DNA of 64,000 bases from Aestuariibaculum sp. M13 (GTDB lineage Bacteria; Bacteroidota; Bacteroidia; Flavobacteriales; Flavobacteriaceae). Position numbers and translations under genes: made by a program. Each line of letters begins with the position of its first letter. Position 1 is the stretch's first letter. Of this stretch, positions 46,138 through 54,749 are shown piece by piece. Below the pieces are notes generated by a model. The model did no database searches. It was not told where the DNA came from and worked only from the letters and a program-made list of their open reading frames with translations. The DNA is taken from NCBI RefSeq assembly GCF_024723255.1, contig NZ_JANIAC010000001.1, positions 945,548 through 1,009,547 on the forward strand, given 5' to 3'.

Positions 46138-46716
46138 TTAGGTTTTCTTAACGTATTTCGTAATAATTACGATTTGCTGTCCGTCAACCTTTCCTTCAAT
46201 ATATTCTGCATTGTCGCGATCTAAACGAATGTTTCTAACTGCCGTTCCTTGTTTCGCGACCATGCTCGATCCTTTTACTTTTAAATCTTTAACTAAAACA
46301 ACCGAATCACCGTTTTCTAAAATAACACCATTTACATCGCGGTGTATTACTTTTTCACTTTCGTCTTTATCTTCACCTGTTGCACGTGCTAAAGCTAAAG
46401 CTTCATCATCTAAATACATCATATCCAATAAGTCTTTAGGCCATCCTTCACCTCTTAAACGTTGTAACATTCTCCATGATAAAATTTGCACAGCCACGAA
46501 CTCACTCCACATACTGTCATTTAAACAACGCCAGTGGTTAGCATCCATTTCTGTTTCGCCTTCAATCTGACTTAAACAGGTACCACAAACCAACAAACTG
46601 TTATCAACACTTTCGTTTAATGAGGGTGGCAAGGTATATTGACTTAATCCTTTATCCGATTTACATATTTCGCAAGTGTTATTGCTTCTGTCTTTTAACG
46701 TTTGTAGTATACTCAT
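46138..46716 (-). CDS. PhnA-like zinc-ribbon protein
   Basis: 192 residues. N-terminal zinc ribbon CEICKS...CGTC (~15-46) and a C-terminal SH3-like PhnA domain (VNGVILENGDSVVLVKDLKVKGSSMVAKQGTAVRNIRL, ~128-165). A linking helical region of about 70 residues is longer than in E. coli PhnA (~110 residues total). Despite the historical name, the family is not part of the C-P lyase pathway; role uncertain. Cytoplasmic. Confidence 0.85.
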   Translation of the reverse strand: MSILQTLKDRSNNTCEICKSDKGLSQYTLPPSLNESVDNSLLVCGTCLSQIEGETEMDANHWRCLNDSMWSEFVAVQILSWRMLQRLRGEGWPKDLLDMMYLDDEALALARATGEDKDESEKVIHRDVNGVILENGDSVVLVKDLKVKGSSMVAKQGTAVRNIRLDRDNAEYIEGKVDGQQIVIITKYVKKT

Positions 46717-46777
46717 AATTTGTATTTTAAGATTGCAATAATACGCCTAAATTAAAGCATCCGCAAGCTACAAAAGA

Positions 46778-46800
46778 AAAGGCATCTAAATTAGATGCCT
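46778..46800 (-). terminator. Terminator of the duplicated-domain protein gene
   Basis: GGCATCTAA (46781-46789) and its complement (46791-46799), with a T-rich tail on the minus strand, just after the stop codon at 46821. Confidence 0.7.
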
Positions 46801-46820
46801 CTTCCCACTAATTAAGCTAC

Positions 46821-47645
46821 CTATTTTGATAACTCTGCTACTAACTTATATACGGCATCACCATGTACAGGTGTAAAATACTTATCTATCTTTTTACCAC
46901 GTGCTTTACGGTCTGCCTCATTAGGCCATTTTTTCTTAGCCATTTCTGTAAAACCATCGAACATTTTATCCAAATCACCTAAGGAATCTAAAAAGAAGGC
47001 TTCCACCATTTGAGAAGAATCACTTCCCCAGGCGTGTCTGTGTGGATAATACCCTTTAATTAATGCATTATCTTTAATAAATACTTCGAAGTTTTCTTTC
47101 ATTAAAGCTTCAATTTCATCACCATCATAATCTTTTGGAAAAGCCCAATGTGTGGTTCTTACATAAAGAATTAAATCCTTCTTGTTGTTCTCCGGAATAT
47201 ACTTAGCTAAAGGCATGGTATAATAAATCTCATCGGAATGAATTGGCGAATAATATGCCCTTTGCTTTTTAAAGAAAGCCTCTCTAGCGTCTTTATCAGG
47301 CCACGCTGCTTCAGCTAATTCACCATCTTTTTCATTGGCTTTTACTATGTCTTCCCAGGTTTTGTAAACATTTACAAAAAGGATTTCACTGTTATCTGGT
47401 GTCATTTGATGTAAATACACCGATGATGCCACACGTAAATCATTTTTTTTGACAACTTTTTCCAGATATTCCTTTTCTACAGACTTCCAGGTATCCATAT
47501 CAAAATCTTCCTTGTCCATATTCCAGTGGGCCTTCGTTACTGTAATATACATAGGGCGTGAATCGTCTTGAGCTAAGACTGAAGATATACTGAATAATAA
47601 TAGCAAAGTTAGCATTGCTGCTAATAGTTGATTAGTTGTTTTCAT
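46821..47645 (-). CDS. Exported protein with two copies of one domain, unknown function
   Basis: 274 residues with a signal peptide (1-25, SSVLAQ). Two homologous halves of ~115 residues follow. Half 1 ends in EAAWPDKDAREAFFKKQRAY then SPIHSDEIYYTMP; half 2 ends in KKWPNEADRKARGKKIDKYF then TPVHGDAVYKLV. Each half starts with beta-strand text (YITVTKAHW and LILYVRTTHWAF). The ferredoxin-like dimeric alpha/beta-barrel fold is plausible, with the duplication giving a barrel in one chain (inference). No recognised enzyme motif. Ends with its own terminator. Confidence 0.72.
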   Translation of the reverse strand: MKTTNQLLAAMLTLLLLFSISSVLAQDDSRPMYITVTKAHWNMDKEDFDMDTWKSVEKEYLEKVVKKNDLRVASSVYLHQMTPDNSEILFVNVYKTWEDIVKANEKDGELAEAAWPDKDAREAFFKKQRAYYSPIHSDEIYYTMPLAKYIPENNKKDLILYVRTTHWAFPKDYDGDEIEALMKENFEVFIKDNALIKGYYPHRHAWGSDSSQMVEAFFLDSLGDLDKMFDGFTEMAKKKWPNEADRKARGKKIDKYFTPVHGDAVYKLVAELSK

Positions 47646-47835
47646 AATTGTAATTAATTAAGGTTAGTATATTAGTTTTAAACGTTAAATACTAAATCTT
47701 TAATCGGGGCAATTGAAAACCTGGGGTAAAAAAAATTTGGGGAAGTAAAATTTAATTTTTGCTATTATTATTTCCAAGAGGGTAGTGAAATAACATTACT
47801 AATTTACAAAAATTAATTTATTAACAATCAATTAT

Positions 47836-48198
47836 TTAATTTAATTGCTCTTTTAATTTTTTAGGCATTCCTTTTACAACCATCTCGTAAGAATGGTCAA
47901 TAAGAGTCAATAACAATGAGGATGAAATCTCAGCATCATGAAGTTTAACGGTATTCCAATGCGTCTTACTCATATGGTAACCCGAATCGATATTCTCATA
48001 TTCTGCACGTAGTTCTAGTGCATATTCCGGGTCGCATTTCAAATTAATAGCTTTCTCTCCAGTTTCCCATCGATCGAGAGCAATAAGCGCATACATTTTC
48101 CCCATCACCTTAAAAACTAAAGTATCAGGATTAAAAGGAAATTCTTCGGTTGTTCCTTTCTTTTTTAAGCAGTAATCTCGTATTTGCTCGATGTTCAT
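47836..48198 (-). CDS. MmcQ/YjbR-family protein
   Basis: 120 residues of the MmcQ/YjbR fold: IRDYCLKKKGTTEEFPF at the N-terminus, LVFKVMGKMYALIAL, and the KTHWNTVKL block near 80. The family folds like a DNA-binding (CyaY-like) domain but no function is firmly established. Its ATG overlaps the stop codon of the DUF4230 gene by 4 bases, so it is translationally coupled; last of the ruvC-hemW-cyclase-DUF4230-yjbR run. Confidence 0.88.
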   Translation of the reverse strand: MNIEQIRDYCLKKKGTTEEFPFNPDTLVFKVMGKMYALIALDRWETGEKAINLKCDPEYALELRAEYENIDSGYHMSKTHWNTVKLHDAEISSSLLLTLIDHSYEMVVKGMPKKLKEQLN

Positions 48199-48806
48199 TC
48201 TATAGCTTTTGATTTGATTTGCTCTTCTATTTTTAAAGCGTTATAATCTAAACTCCAGCCAATGGTTTGCACTATATTTTCTATAAGTGAAATCGCCTCC
48301 AAAGCTTCCTGCTGCGCGGCATTAAACAATCCGCTTTCGGGTATTTTATCTAAAATATGTTTCTTGGCATCGTTATGAAGTTCGGTTAAATCGGATGCTG
48401 CAAACTTATTAAACATACCATCCTTTTTATCATAGTAGTTTAAATTGGTTTCAATAGTTAACACCTCTGGCTGCGGAAACTTATGAATAATTATGGTTTT
48501 ATTTTTAGTATCGGCTTCCAGAATAACTTTAGAAAAATCGAAACCTACGTGTGCTTTGGCATTAACAATAACCAAAGCTTTTTTGGTACTTGAAATAAGT
48601 TTTAAGAAGCGCTCCTTAACATCTTCGTAATGGTAAATCTCGGCAAAATCGCCTTCAACAGTTATGAATTTATAGACTTTTTTAATCTTATCAAGTAAGA
48701 TTACCGACTGCGAATTCACACGTTTTTTCTGTGCCTGAATTTTTAAATAGGTAACCACCGCCATCGTGATAAGTCCGCCTAATATTAAACCAAAAAGAAT
48801 ATCCAT
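48195..48806 (-). CDS. DUF4230 membrane-anchored protein
   Basis: 203 residues with one N-terminal membrane segment (~3-20) and a DUF4230 domain (KFITVEGDFAEIYHYEDVK ... KALVIVNAKAHVGFDFSKV). Family function unknown. It overlaps both neighbours by one or four bases, indicating tight coupling with the cyclase-family and YjbR genes. Confidence 0.82.
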   Translation of the reverse strand: MDILFGLILGGLITMAVVTYLKIQAQKKRVNSQSVILLDKIKKVYKFITVEGDFAEIYHYEDVKERFLKLISSTKKALVIVNAKAHVGFDFSKVILEADTKNKTIIIHKFPQPEVLTIETNLNYYDKKDGMFNKFAASDLTELHNDAKKHILDKIPESGLFNAAQQEALEAISLIENIVQTIGWSLDYNALKIEEQIKSKAIE

Positions 48807-49561
48807 TACTCTATAATTTTGTATAAAACCGGTTTACTTGGTGTGGCATCGTTTTCAAAAGATGCTATTTGTAAATTTAACATATACTCGCCATCTTTTA
48901 CCTTATTGGGCACATAAATAAATTCGGTAATCGTGGCATCTAAACGCAACTTACCTTGAGTATTCCAAAAGGCATTATGAGACAACAACTTACCTTCATC
49001 TCGTTCTTTATCGACACTTGGTAAATCGATAAGCAAATGCTTGATACCTTTTTCACGAAGATATATAGCCGCTTCCTCCAATAGATAGGTAGGATTAGTT
49101 TTAGAATACCGTTTTGTGAGCTTCTCTTTTAAATTAGGTATAGTGCGAATTACCACAGCATCTCGTTTTTTATTCCCTAAGGCGAATTGAATTTGCTTTT
49201 TAGATATTACAAAATCATCGTCTAACTTTTCAGGTGCTACGGTAATTACTTCAGCTAAAAAGAAAAATTGCTTTAGATTTTTATTGACAGAATAAACTGT
49301 TTCAGTAATATGCCCAACACATTCGGTATGCGTACCATGCGCATGCGGATTGAAGATAATTGTATTAAAATTAACCGCCGAACCTTTTACTACACTCCCA
49401 ACCCAATCTTCTTCTTCAATCACAACCGGTTCAATTTCAGGATTTCCAATATACCAGGCATTTACATTCTCCTGACCCGACCGAATGGCTATAGAAATAT
49501 CAAGCGGTTTGGTTAGATCTATTTGTAATTTTCTGGAATTATATTGAATGGTTGCAAGCAT
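48806..49561 (-). CDS. Cyclase-family metal hydrolase (kynurenine-formamidase-like)
   Basis: 251 residues. The metal-binding block HAHGTHTECVGHI (~73-85) corresponds to the HxGTHxD signature of PF04199 cyclase/arylformamidase proteins, here with Glu in place of Asp. A second signature near 180 reads HLLIDLPSVDKERDEGKL. Substrate unknown; the surrounding genes (hemW, ruvC) give no pathway hint, and no other tryptophan-degradation gene is in the window. Starts 4 bases after the hemW stop codon. Confidence 0.8.
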   Translation of the reverse strand: MLATIQYNSRKLQIDLTKPLDISIAIRSGQENVNAWYIGNPEIEPVVIEEEDWVGSVVKGSAVNFNTIIFNPHAHGTHTECVGHITETVYSVNKNLKQFFFLAEVITVAPEKLDDDFVISKKQIQFALGNKKRDAVVIRTIPNLKEKLTKRYSKTNPTYLLEEAAIYLREKGIKHLLIDLPSVDKERDEGKLLSHNAFWNTQGKLRLDATITEFIYVPNKVKDGEYMLNLQIASFENDATPSKPVLYKIIE

Positions 49562-49565
49562 ATTT

Positions 49566-50711
49566 TTAGTCTATTTTAAATAAATCTGAAGCAATACCGT
49601 CACTTAAAAACTTTCCCTTTTTTGTGACGATGAGTTTATCATCTTCAATATACAACAATTGTTGATTTCTATGTTTTTCAGACTGCTTTAAAATATAAGT
49701 TCTGTAAGTCTCACCAAAATCCTGAGCTACTTTTTCTAAAGACACGCCCCAAATGGTGCGCAAACCCGTCATAACATATTCGTTATACTGATCTGTTTTA
49801 GTTAAAGTTTCAACTTCCATTGGCAACTCCCCTTTTTCAATAGCCTGAATGTATTTTGAATTGTTTTTCACATTCCAGCTTCTGGATTTACCATCAAACG
49901 AATGTGCCGATGGACCAATTCCTATATATCGTTTCCCTTGCCAATAAGCTGTATTATTTTTACTAAAAAACTCAGGTTTCCCAAAATTAGACAACTCGTA
50001 ATGCACAAAACCGGCTGCTTCCAGCTTTTCAATTAACATATGAAATTGCTCCTGTGCTACGGCATCGTCAAGTGCTTGTACTTTTCCTTTTTCTATAAAA
50101 ACATCAAGTGCTGTTTTAGGCTCTACCGTTAAAGCATAACTGGAAATATGCGGAATATTAAACGATAACGCCGTATCAATGTTCTCCATCCAGTCTTCAT
50201 GACTTAATCCCGGAATACCATAAATTAAATCGAGTGAAATATTATCGAAATATTGTGTAGCGACTTCTAAACACGTTTTTGCTTCCACTGCATTATGTGC
50301 GCGGTTCATCAGCTTTAAATCTCTTTCAAAAAACGATTGAATACCAATAGAAAGTCTATTAATACCAATCGCTTTGTAACCATGAAAAACAGTATGTACA
50401 TCACCATTTCCAGTAGTTAAATCATCCGGATTAGCTTCTAAAGTAATTTCAGGGTCACTTACAACTTTATAATTTAAATATACAGCTTGAATTATCGATT
50501 TTAACTCCTCGCTATTCAACAATGAAGGTGTTCCGCCTCCAAAATAAATGGTTTGAACCACCTGATCTTGAAACTCAGCTTTTCTAAGTTCCAATTCCTT
50601 AATTAAACAGTAAACCAATTCCGGCTTCTTCTTTAAAGATGTTGAGAAGTGAAAATCGCAATAATGGCAAGCCTGCTTACAAAATGGTATGTGAATATAT
50701 ATTCCACTCAT
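49566..50711 (-). CDS. hemW: Radical-SAM haem chaperone HemW (CPO-like)
   Basis: 381 residues. Radical-SAM cysteines C11, C15 and C18 in PFCKQACHYCDF, the family GGGTPSLL motif (~59), and a C-terminal HemN-type domain. The usual extra cysteine that follows CxxxCxxC in true HemN (CxxxCxxCxC) is replaced (CDF), which favours HemW, a haem chaperone, over coproporphyrinogen oxidase. Cytoplasmic. Downstream of ruvC in the same direction. Confidence 0.9.
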   Translation of the reverse strand: MSGIYIHIPFCKQACHYCDFHFSTSLKKKPELVYCLIKELELRKAEFQDQVVQTIYFGGGTPSLLNSEELKSIIQAVYLNYKVVSDPEITLEANPDDLTTGNGDVHTVFHGYKAIGINRLSIGIQSFFERDLKLMNRAHNAVEAKTCLEVATQYFDNISLDLIYGIPGLSHEDWMENIDTALSFNIPHISSYALTVEPKTALDVFIEKGKVQALDDAVAQEQFHMLIEKLEAAGFVHYELSNFGKPEFFSKNNTAYWQGKRYIGIGPSAHSFDGKSRSWNVKNNSKYIQAIEKGELPMEVETLTKTDQYNEYVMTGLRTIWGVSLEKVAQDFGETYRTYILKQSEKHRNQQLLYIEDDKLIVTKKGKFLSDGIASDLFKID

Positions 50712-50765
50712 GTTTTAAGTGATCTTTTAGCAATGCCTTTCAGAAAATCTGTAAAGCATATAAAA

Positions 50766-51320
50766 CTATTTTTTTACGCGATCTTCGTTTTGTTTTACAA
50801 AACTCGACCAACCCGAATAACTTTTTCCTACCTCTACACGACCATCATTATAAAAATGACAAACCGCAGCCGCTAAACCATCGGTCGCATCTAAATTTTT
50901 AGGAAGCGTTTTCAAGCCTAACAGACTTTGTAACATTTTTGCCACCTGTTCCTTACTGGCATTTCCGTTTCCTGTAATTGCCATTTTAATTTTCTTCGGC
51001 GAGTATTCGGTAATAGGTACTTCGCGACTTAAACCAGCCGCCATTGCAACACCTTGCGCTCGCCCTAATTTCAGCATACTTTGCACGTTCTTCCCAAAGA
51101 AAGGCGCTTCAATGGCTATTTCATCAGGGTGATGCGTGTCAATCAATTCAATGGTACGTTCAAAAATTAATTTCAGCTTTAAATAATGATCGTCATATTT
51201 CTTTAAATCGAGCTCATTCAACTGTAAAAACGACATAGTTTTCCCAACAACTTTTATCAATCCGAAACCCATAACCGTGGTTCCCGGATCGATTCCTAAA
51301 ATAATTCTTTCCTTCGGCAT
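50766..51320 (-). CDS. ruvC: Holliday-junction resolvase RuvC
   Basis: 184 residues from ATG 51320 ([15 protein letters not shown]). The upstream in-frame ATG at 51344 lies inside the previous gene and would add only eight residues. Acidic catalytic residues: Asp in [10 protein letters not shown], Glu in IAIEAPFFG, and Asp in [15 protein letters not shown]. RNase-H fold, dimeric, resolves recombination junctions with RuvAB. It begins one base after the stop codon of the outer-membrane protein gene. Confidence 0.96.
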   Translation of the reverse strand: MPKERIILGIDPGTTVMGFGLIKVVGKTMSFLQLNELDLKKYDDHYLKLKLIFERTIELIDTHHPDEIAIEAPFFGKNVQSMLKLGRAQGVAMAAGLSREVPITEYSPKKIKMAITGNGNASKEQVAKMLQSLLGLKTLPKNLDATDGLAAAVCHFYNDGRVEVGKSYSGWSSFVKQNEDRVKK

Positions 51321-51321
51321 A

Positions 51322-51957
51322 TTAATTACAGTAATAGCATCCACTTAAAGATAACGAAAGTCCCACAGTAAAGGTTAGTACATTGCCGTTAAAAGAACCG
51401 TAACCTTCTGAAACCGGATTAAATTCTTTTGCAAACCCGTGAATATATGATGCATCAAAATACAACGACATGGTATCTGAAAGTCCGTAATGAATCTCCA
51501 AACCAGCCATTGCGTTTAAATAAGACGTTTCATTTTCTCCGTAATTATTCAAAGGTTTTACCATGGAATAACCAGGTCCCGCATGTACAAAAATTCCAGT
51601 TCTGCTAGATATATAAATAATATTAGACAGATTATAAACGCCTTGCAGATTAATGCGTGAATAATTTAATTTGAATTCCTGAGCATCACTGTCGTTCGCC
51701 ATTCTACTGAACCCATAATCCAACTTAGCACCTAAATTCGGATTAAACATATATTGCAAACCCAGATTTACTGTAGGTAAGTTTAACGACTTCCCTTCGA
51801 AACCAGAAACAAAACCATCACTCGATGGATTATTAACACCTAATGCTATTTGTCCTTTTAGCGTACTTGTATCGTTTTGTGAAAATCCCGAAAACACACA
51901 AAAAAGAAAGATAAAAAATGGAGTTAAGCGCTTATTACTGCTTAAAAATAAAATCAT
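51322..51957 (-). CDS. Outer-membrane beta-barrel protein
   Basis: 211 residues with a signal peptide (~1-26, CVFSGFSQ) and about eight amphipathic strands ending in [20 protein letters not shown], i.e. a porin/OmpA-like small barrel. Function unknown. It is directly upstream of ruvC, so the two are probably co-transcribed. The final CYYCN residues after the last strand are unusual. Confidence 0.8.
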   Translation of the reverse strand: MILFLSSNKRLTPFFIFLFCVFSGFSQNDTSTLKGQIALGVNNPSSDGFVSGFEGKSLNLPTVNLGLQYMFNPNLGAKLDYGFSRMANDSDAQEFKLNYSRINLQGVYNLSNIIYISSRTGIFVHAGPGYSMVKPLNNYGENETSYLNAMAGLEIHYGLSDTMSLYFDASYIHGFAKEFNPVSEGYGSFNGNVLTFTVGLSLSLSGCYYCN

Positions 51958-51985
51958 ACGCGATTATTGATTTAATTTGCAACAT

Positions 51986-52954
51986 ATGTACGCGTTGCCA
52001 TACAAAACTAAACAATTCTTTTTTGTGCTTATTAAATTAAGCCTTGTTATTGCTGCATTTTGTTTTATCTACTTCAAGTTGAGTACCAACAATACATTAG
52101 TATTTTCTAAATTTTTAGAGCTGACGTCAAAACCTGAACTGATTTCTTGGAAACCTATTACTTTTCTGCTTTTATTAACTACCCTAAATTGGCTTCTCGA
52201 AATTTTAAAATGGCAAACACTTATTAAACCTTTAAAACCAATTTCTTTTTTTGAAGCGACAACACAAAGTTTAGGTAGCTTAACAGTGTCGTTATTTACA
52301 CCGAATCGCATTGGCGAATATGGAGCAAAAGCCTTATTCTATAACAAAACGGAAATCTCAAAAATTGTTTCCATCAATGGTTTACACAACCTTTTACAAC
52401 TAATAGCTACTCTTATTTTTGGAATTGCAGGACTCCTGTTTTTCTCTAAAAATTTCCATTTAGAACTTAACCACACAAAACTCTCTATGGGAGTTTTAGT
52501 ATTTACCTCTCTCATCCTTTCAGCTTGTTTTTTACTCTATAAAACAGACCTCAAAAAAAACATCAGGATTAATAAACTACTGAATTTTATACAAACCTAC
52601 CCAAAATCTAAAATTGGTTTATCGTTTTGTTTCTCAATTACACGCTACCTTGTCTTTTCCTTTCAGTTTTACTTTTTACTTTTAACTTTAAATACTGATA
52701 TAAGTTACCTTAATGCGATGATGGGTATTTCATCTATGTATTTATTAGCTTCAGTAATCCCATCAATAGCTATTTTCGACTTTGCTATTAAAGGTAGTAT
52801 TGCTGTATATCTGTTTTCATTTTTATCAATAGACCCTATTATCATCATTTATACAACAACTATAATGTGGTTGCTTAATTTTGCTTTACCAAGCCTTATT
52901 GGGAGTTACTTTGTTTTGAATTTTAAATGGCCTAAATCACCTGTTTCAGCATGA
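51986..52954 (+). CDS. Lysylphosphatidylglycerol-synthase-like / UPF0104 flippase-type membrane protein
   Basis: 322 residues from ATG 51986; a TTG nine bases upstream is in frame but unlikely. About eight transmembrane helices with the UPF0104 text LGSLTVSLFTPNRIGEYGAKALFY (~95) and ASVIPSIAIFDFAIKGSIAVYLF (~260). The family moves or modifies lipids; without the LPG synthase domain it is likely a flippase-like transporter. Overlaps the GT2 gene by 4 bases, so the pair probably works together on a lipid-linked glycan. Confidence 0.82.
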   Translation: MYALPYKTKQFFFVLIKLSLVIAAFCFIYFKLSTNNTLVFSKFLELTSKPELISWKPITFLLLLTTLNWLLEILKWQTLIKPLKPISFFEATTQSLGSLTVSLFTPNRIGEYGAKALFYNKTEISKIVSINGLHNLLQLIATLIFGIAGLLFFSKNFHLELNHTKLSMGVLVFTSLILSACFLLYKTDLKKNIRINKLLNFIQTYPKSKIGLSFCFSITRYLVFSFQFYFLLLTLNTDISYLNAMMGISSMYLLASVIPSIAIFDFAIKGSIAVYLFSFLSIDPIIIIYTTTIMWLLNFALPSLIGSYFVLNFKWPKSPVSA

Positions 52955-54075
52955 CCTTAATTTCATTTTTCATTATCTTAATTTATGTTATTCTAATTGG
53001 AAGTTTTGTTGTCGGATTTAATAAAGTAAATCATTTTAAGAGTCAGAATATCGCTCCGAGCACCTCATTTTCTGTAGTTATTCCGTTTAGAAATGAAGCT
53101 AATAACCTTCCTAAATTACTGGAATCCATCAAGCAACTCCAATATCCGCCCAATTTATTTGAAATCCTTTTAGTTGATGACGCTTCGGAAGATGATTCCG
53201 TTAACATTATTAAAGAATTCATGAAATCCTCTTCTGCTTCAATTAACATTTTAAATAATAACAGACTAAGTTCTTCGCCCAAAAAAGACGCTATTAGCAC
53301 TGCCATTAAAGAAGCAAATTATAATTGGATCATCACCACCGACGCCGACTGTATTCTACCCGAATTATGGTTAGACACTTTTAATGCATTTATTCTGAAA
53401 AACCATGTAGATTGCATTGTGGCTCCCGTGAAATACATTGACGAAAACAACTTTTTAAACACCTTTCAAATTTTAGATTTATTAAGTCTACAAGGAGCAA
53501 CAATTGGTGCATTTGGTATAAACAAACCGTTTTTGTGTAACGGCGCAAACTTCGCCTACGCCAAACATTTATTCAACAAGGTAAATGGTTTTGAAGGCAA
53601 TACACAAACTGCAAGTGGCGATGATATTTTCCTTTTAGAAAAAGCCATAAAACACAATACTAAAACCATTCACTACTTAAAAAGTGAAACTGCTATTGTT
53701 AGCACCAATGCACAAACCACATGGAACGGCTTAATCTCGCAGCGCATACGATGGGCAGCAAAAACCAGCAAATACAACAACTGGTTTAGCAAACTTACTG
53801 GAAGTATTGTTTTGTCAGCCAACTTACTAATTATAATAGCTTGCCTTCTCACTTTTTTTGGGTTTATAACTTCTAAAACTTTAATTTATATGCTGATGAT
53901 TAAATTCAGTATCGATTTATATCTGATTAACAAAAGTGCCCGGTTTTTTAATCAGAAGCATGTGATGAAATTTTACATCTTCGGATTTCTTGTTTATCCA
54001 CTTTTCAGTGTTTATGTTGCAATGGCTTCAATGGTTTCAACCTACCAATGGAAAGGACGAACGTTTAAAAGGTAA
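52951..54075 (+). CDS. Membrane-associated GT2-family glycosyltransferase
   Basis: 374 residues. An N-terminal membrane helix (1-22), a GT-A domain with SVVIPFRNEANNLPKLLESI (~42), ILLVDDASEDDS (~74), the DxD-type TTDADCILPE (~127), and a QxxRW-like QRIRWAAKTSKY (~265), then two or three C-terminal helices. This is the arrangement of processive or polyisoprenyl-linked glycosyltransferases. Acceptor and donor unknown; the partner is the flippase-type gene. Confidence 0.88.
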   Translation: MTLISFFIILIYVILIGSFVVGFNKVNHFKSQNIAPSTSFSVVIPFRNEANNLPKLLESIKQLQYPPNLFEILLVDDASEDDSVNIIKEFMKSSSASINILNNNRLSSSPKKDAISTAIKEANYNWIITTDADCILPELWLDTFNAFILKNHVDCIVAPVKYIDENNFLNTFQILDLLSLQGATIGAFGINKPFLCNGANFAYAKHLFNKVNGFEGNTQTASGDDIFLLEKAIKHNTKTIHYLKSETAIVSTNAQTTWNGLISQRIRWAAKTSKYNNWFSKLTGSIVLSANLLIIIACLLTFFGFITSKTLIYMLMIKFSIDLYLINKSARFFNQKHVMKFYIFGFLVYPLFSVYVAMASMVSTYQWKGRTFKR

Positions 54076-54076
54076 A

Positions 54077-54553
54077 TTATTCTACGTTTATAATGATTGG
54101 TAAATTGAATGCCGTTTTTACCTGCTGACCGTGTTTACTTGCAGGAAATATTTTTGGTAAAGAGTCTAAACTTTGTGAAATTAACTGTTGTAAATTGGGG
54201 ATTTCGGCAATAGTTAAACTATCAATTTTAGCATCAACTAAAGTTAATGCGCCTTGTTCTGATAATTTAAATTCCAGGTTAATCGTGTCGTTAACATCTT
54301 TAGTTACAATAATCATTTCACGTTGTAAAAAACCTAAAATATGAGACGTTAACACCTCCGAAAAACACGCCTGCTTTTCACTATTTGACACGAGTGAATC
54401 ACAAACTGAAAATGACGGATATTCATCAACATCGTTCCAGTTAAAGGTTTTTAATTCCTCTTTTAAAATAGCTTCAGAAGATGTTTTTTTCACATTAAAA
54501 TAGTCGCAAGACACGACCAATGAAAAAATTAAAAACACACTAATTAGCCTCAT
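54077..54553 (-). CDS. Lipoprotein carrying a stand-alone TonB-C-like domain
   Basis: 158 residues with a lipoprotein signal (Cys16 in SLVVSC). From ~45 it aligns by eye with the C-terminus of the BlaR1-type protein encoded next door: SFSVCDSLVSNSEKQACFS matches LFPGCESLETNEERKNCMS, and both end in xxLPIIxxV. That suggests a duplicated domain released as a free lipoprotein. The fold in the BlaR1 homologue is TonB-C-like. Same strand as blaI-blaR1 but separated from it by a terminator. Function unknown; a periplasmic partner of the sensor is a guess. Confidence 0.65.
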   Translation of the reverse strand: MRLISVFLIFSLVVSCDYFNVKKTSSEAILKEELKTFNWNDVDEYPSFSVCDSLVSNSEKQACFSEVLTSHILGFLQREMIIVTKDVNDTINLEFKLSEQGALTLVDAKIDSLTIAEIPNLQQLISQSLDSLPKIFPASKHGQQVKTAFNLPIIINVE

Positions 54554-54699
54554 AGATTTTACTCGATAATCGAGATTTAAGTTTCCGAAACTTACTCCGA
54601 AATCAAACTTTTCTCCTTTTAACCCCTCACATGCATTTCACCGAGGATTTTATTAAAACTGAAATGTACAATTTTTTTGGTTTCTAAGCACTTAAAACT

Positions 54700-54727
54700 A
54701 AAAAAACCGAAGTTATCACTTCGGTTT
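54700..54727 (-). terminator. Terminator of the blaI-blaR1 operon
   Basis: AAACCGAAGT (54704-54713) and its complement (54718-54727) with a 4-base loop; a T7 run follows on the minus strand. Confidence 0.85.
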
Positions 54728-54749
54728 ATATTTCATAATAATGTATTAG

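Noticed and set aside
51321-51344. ATG start extending RuvC into the previous gene
   Set aside because: It overlaps the preceding stop codon region, and RuvC family members start near the [10 protein letters not shown] segment.
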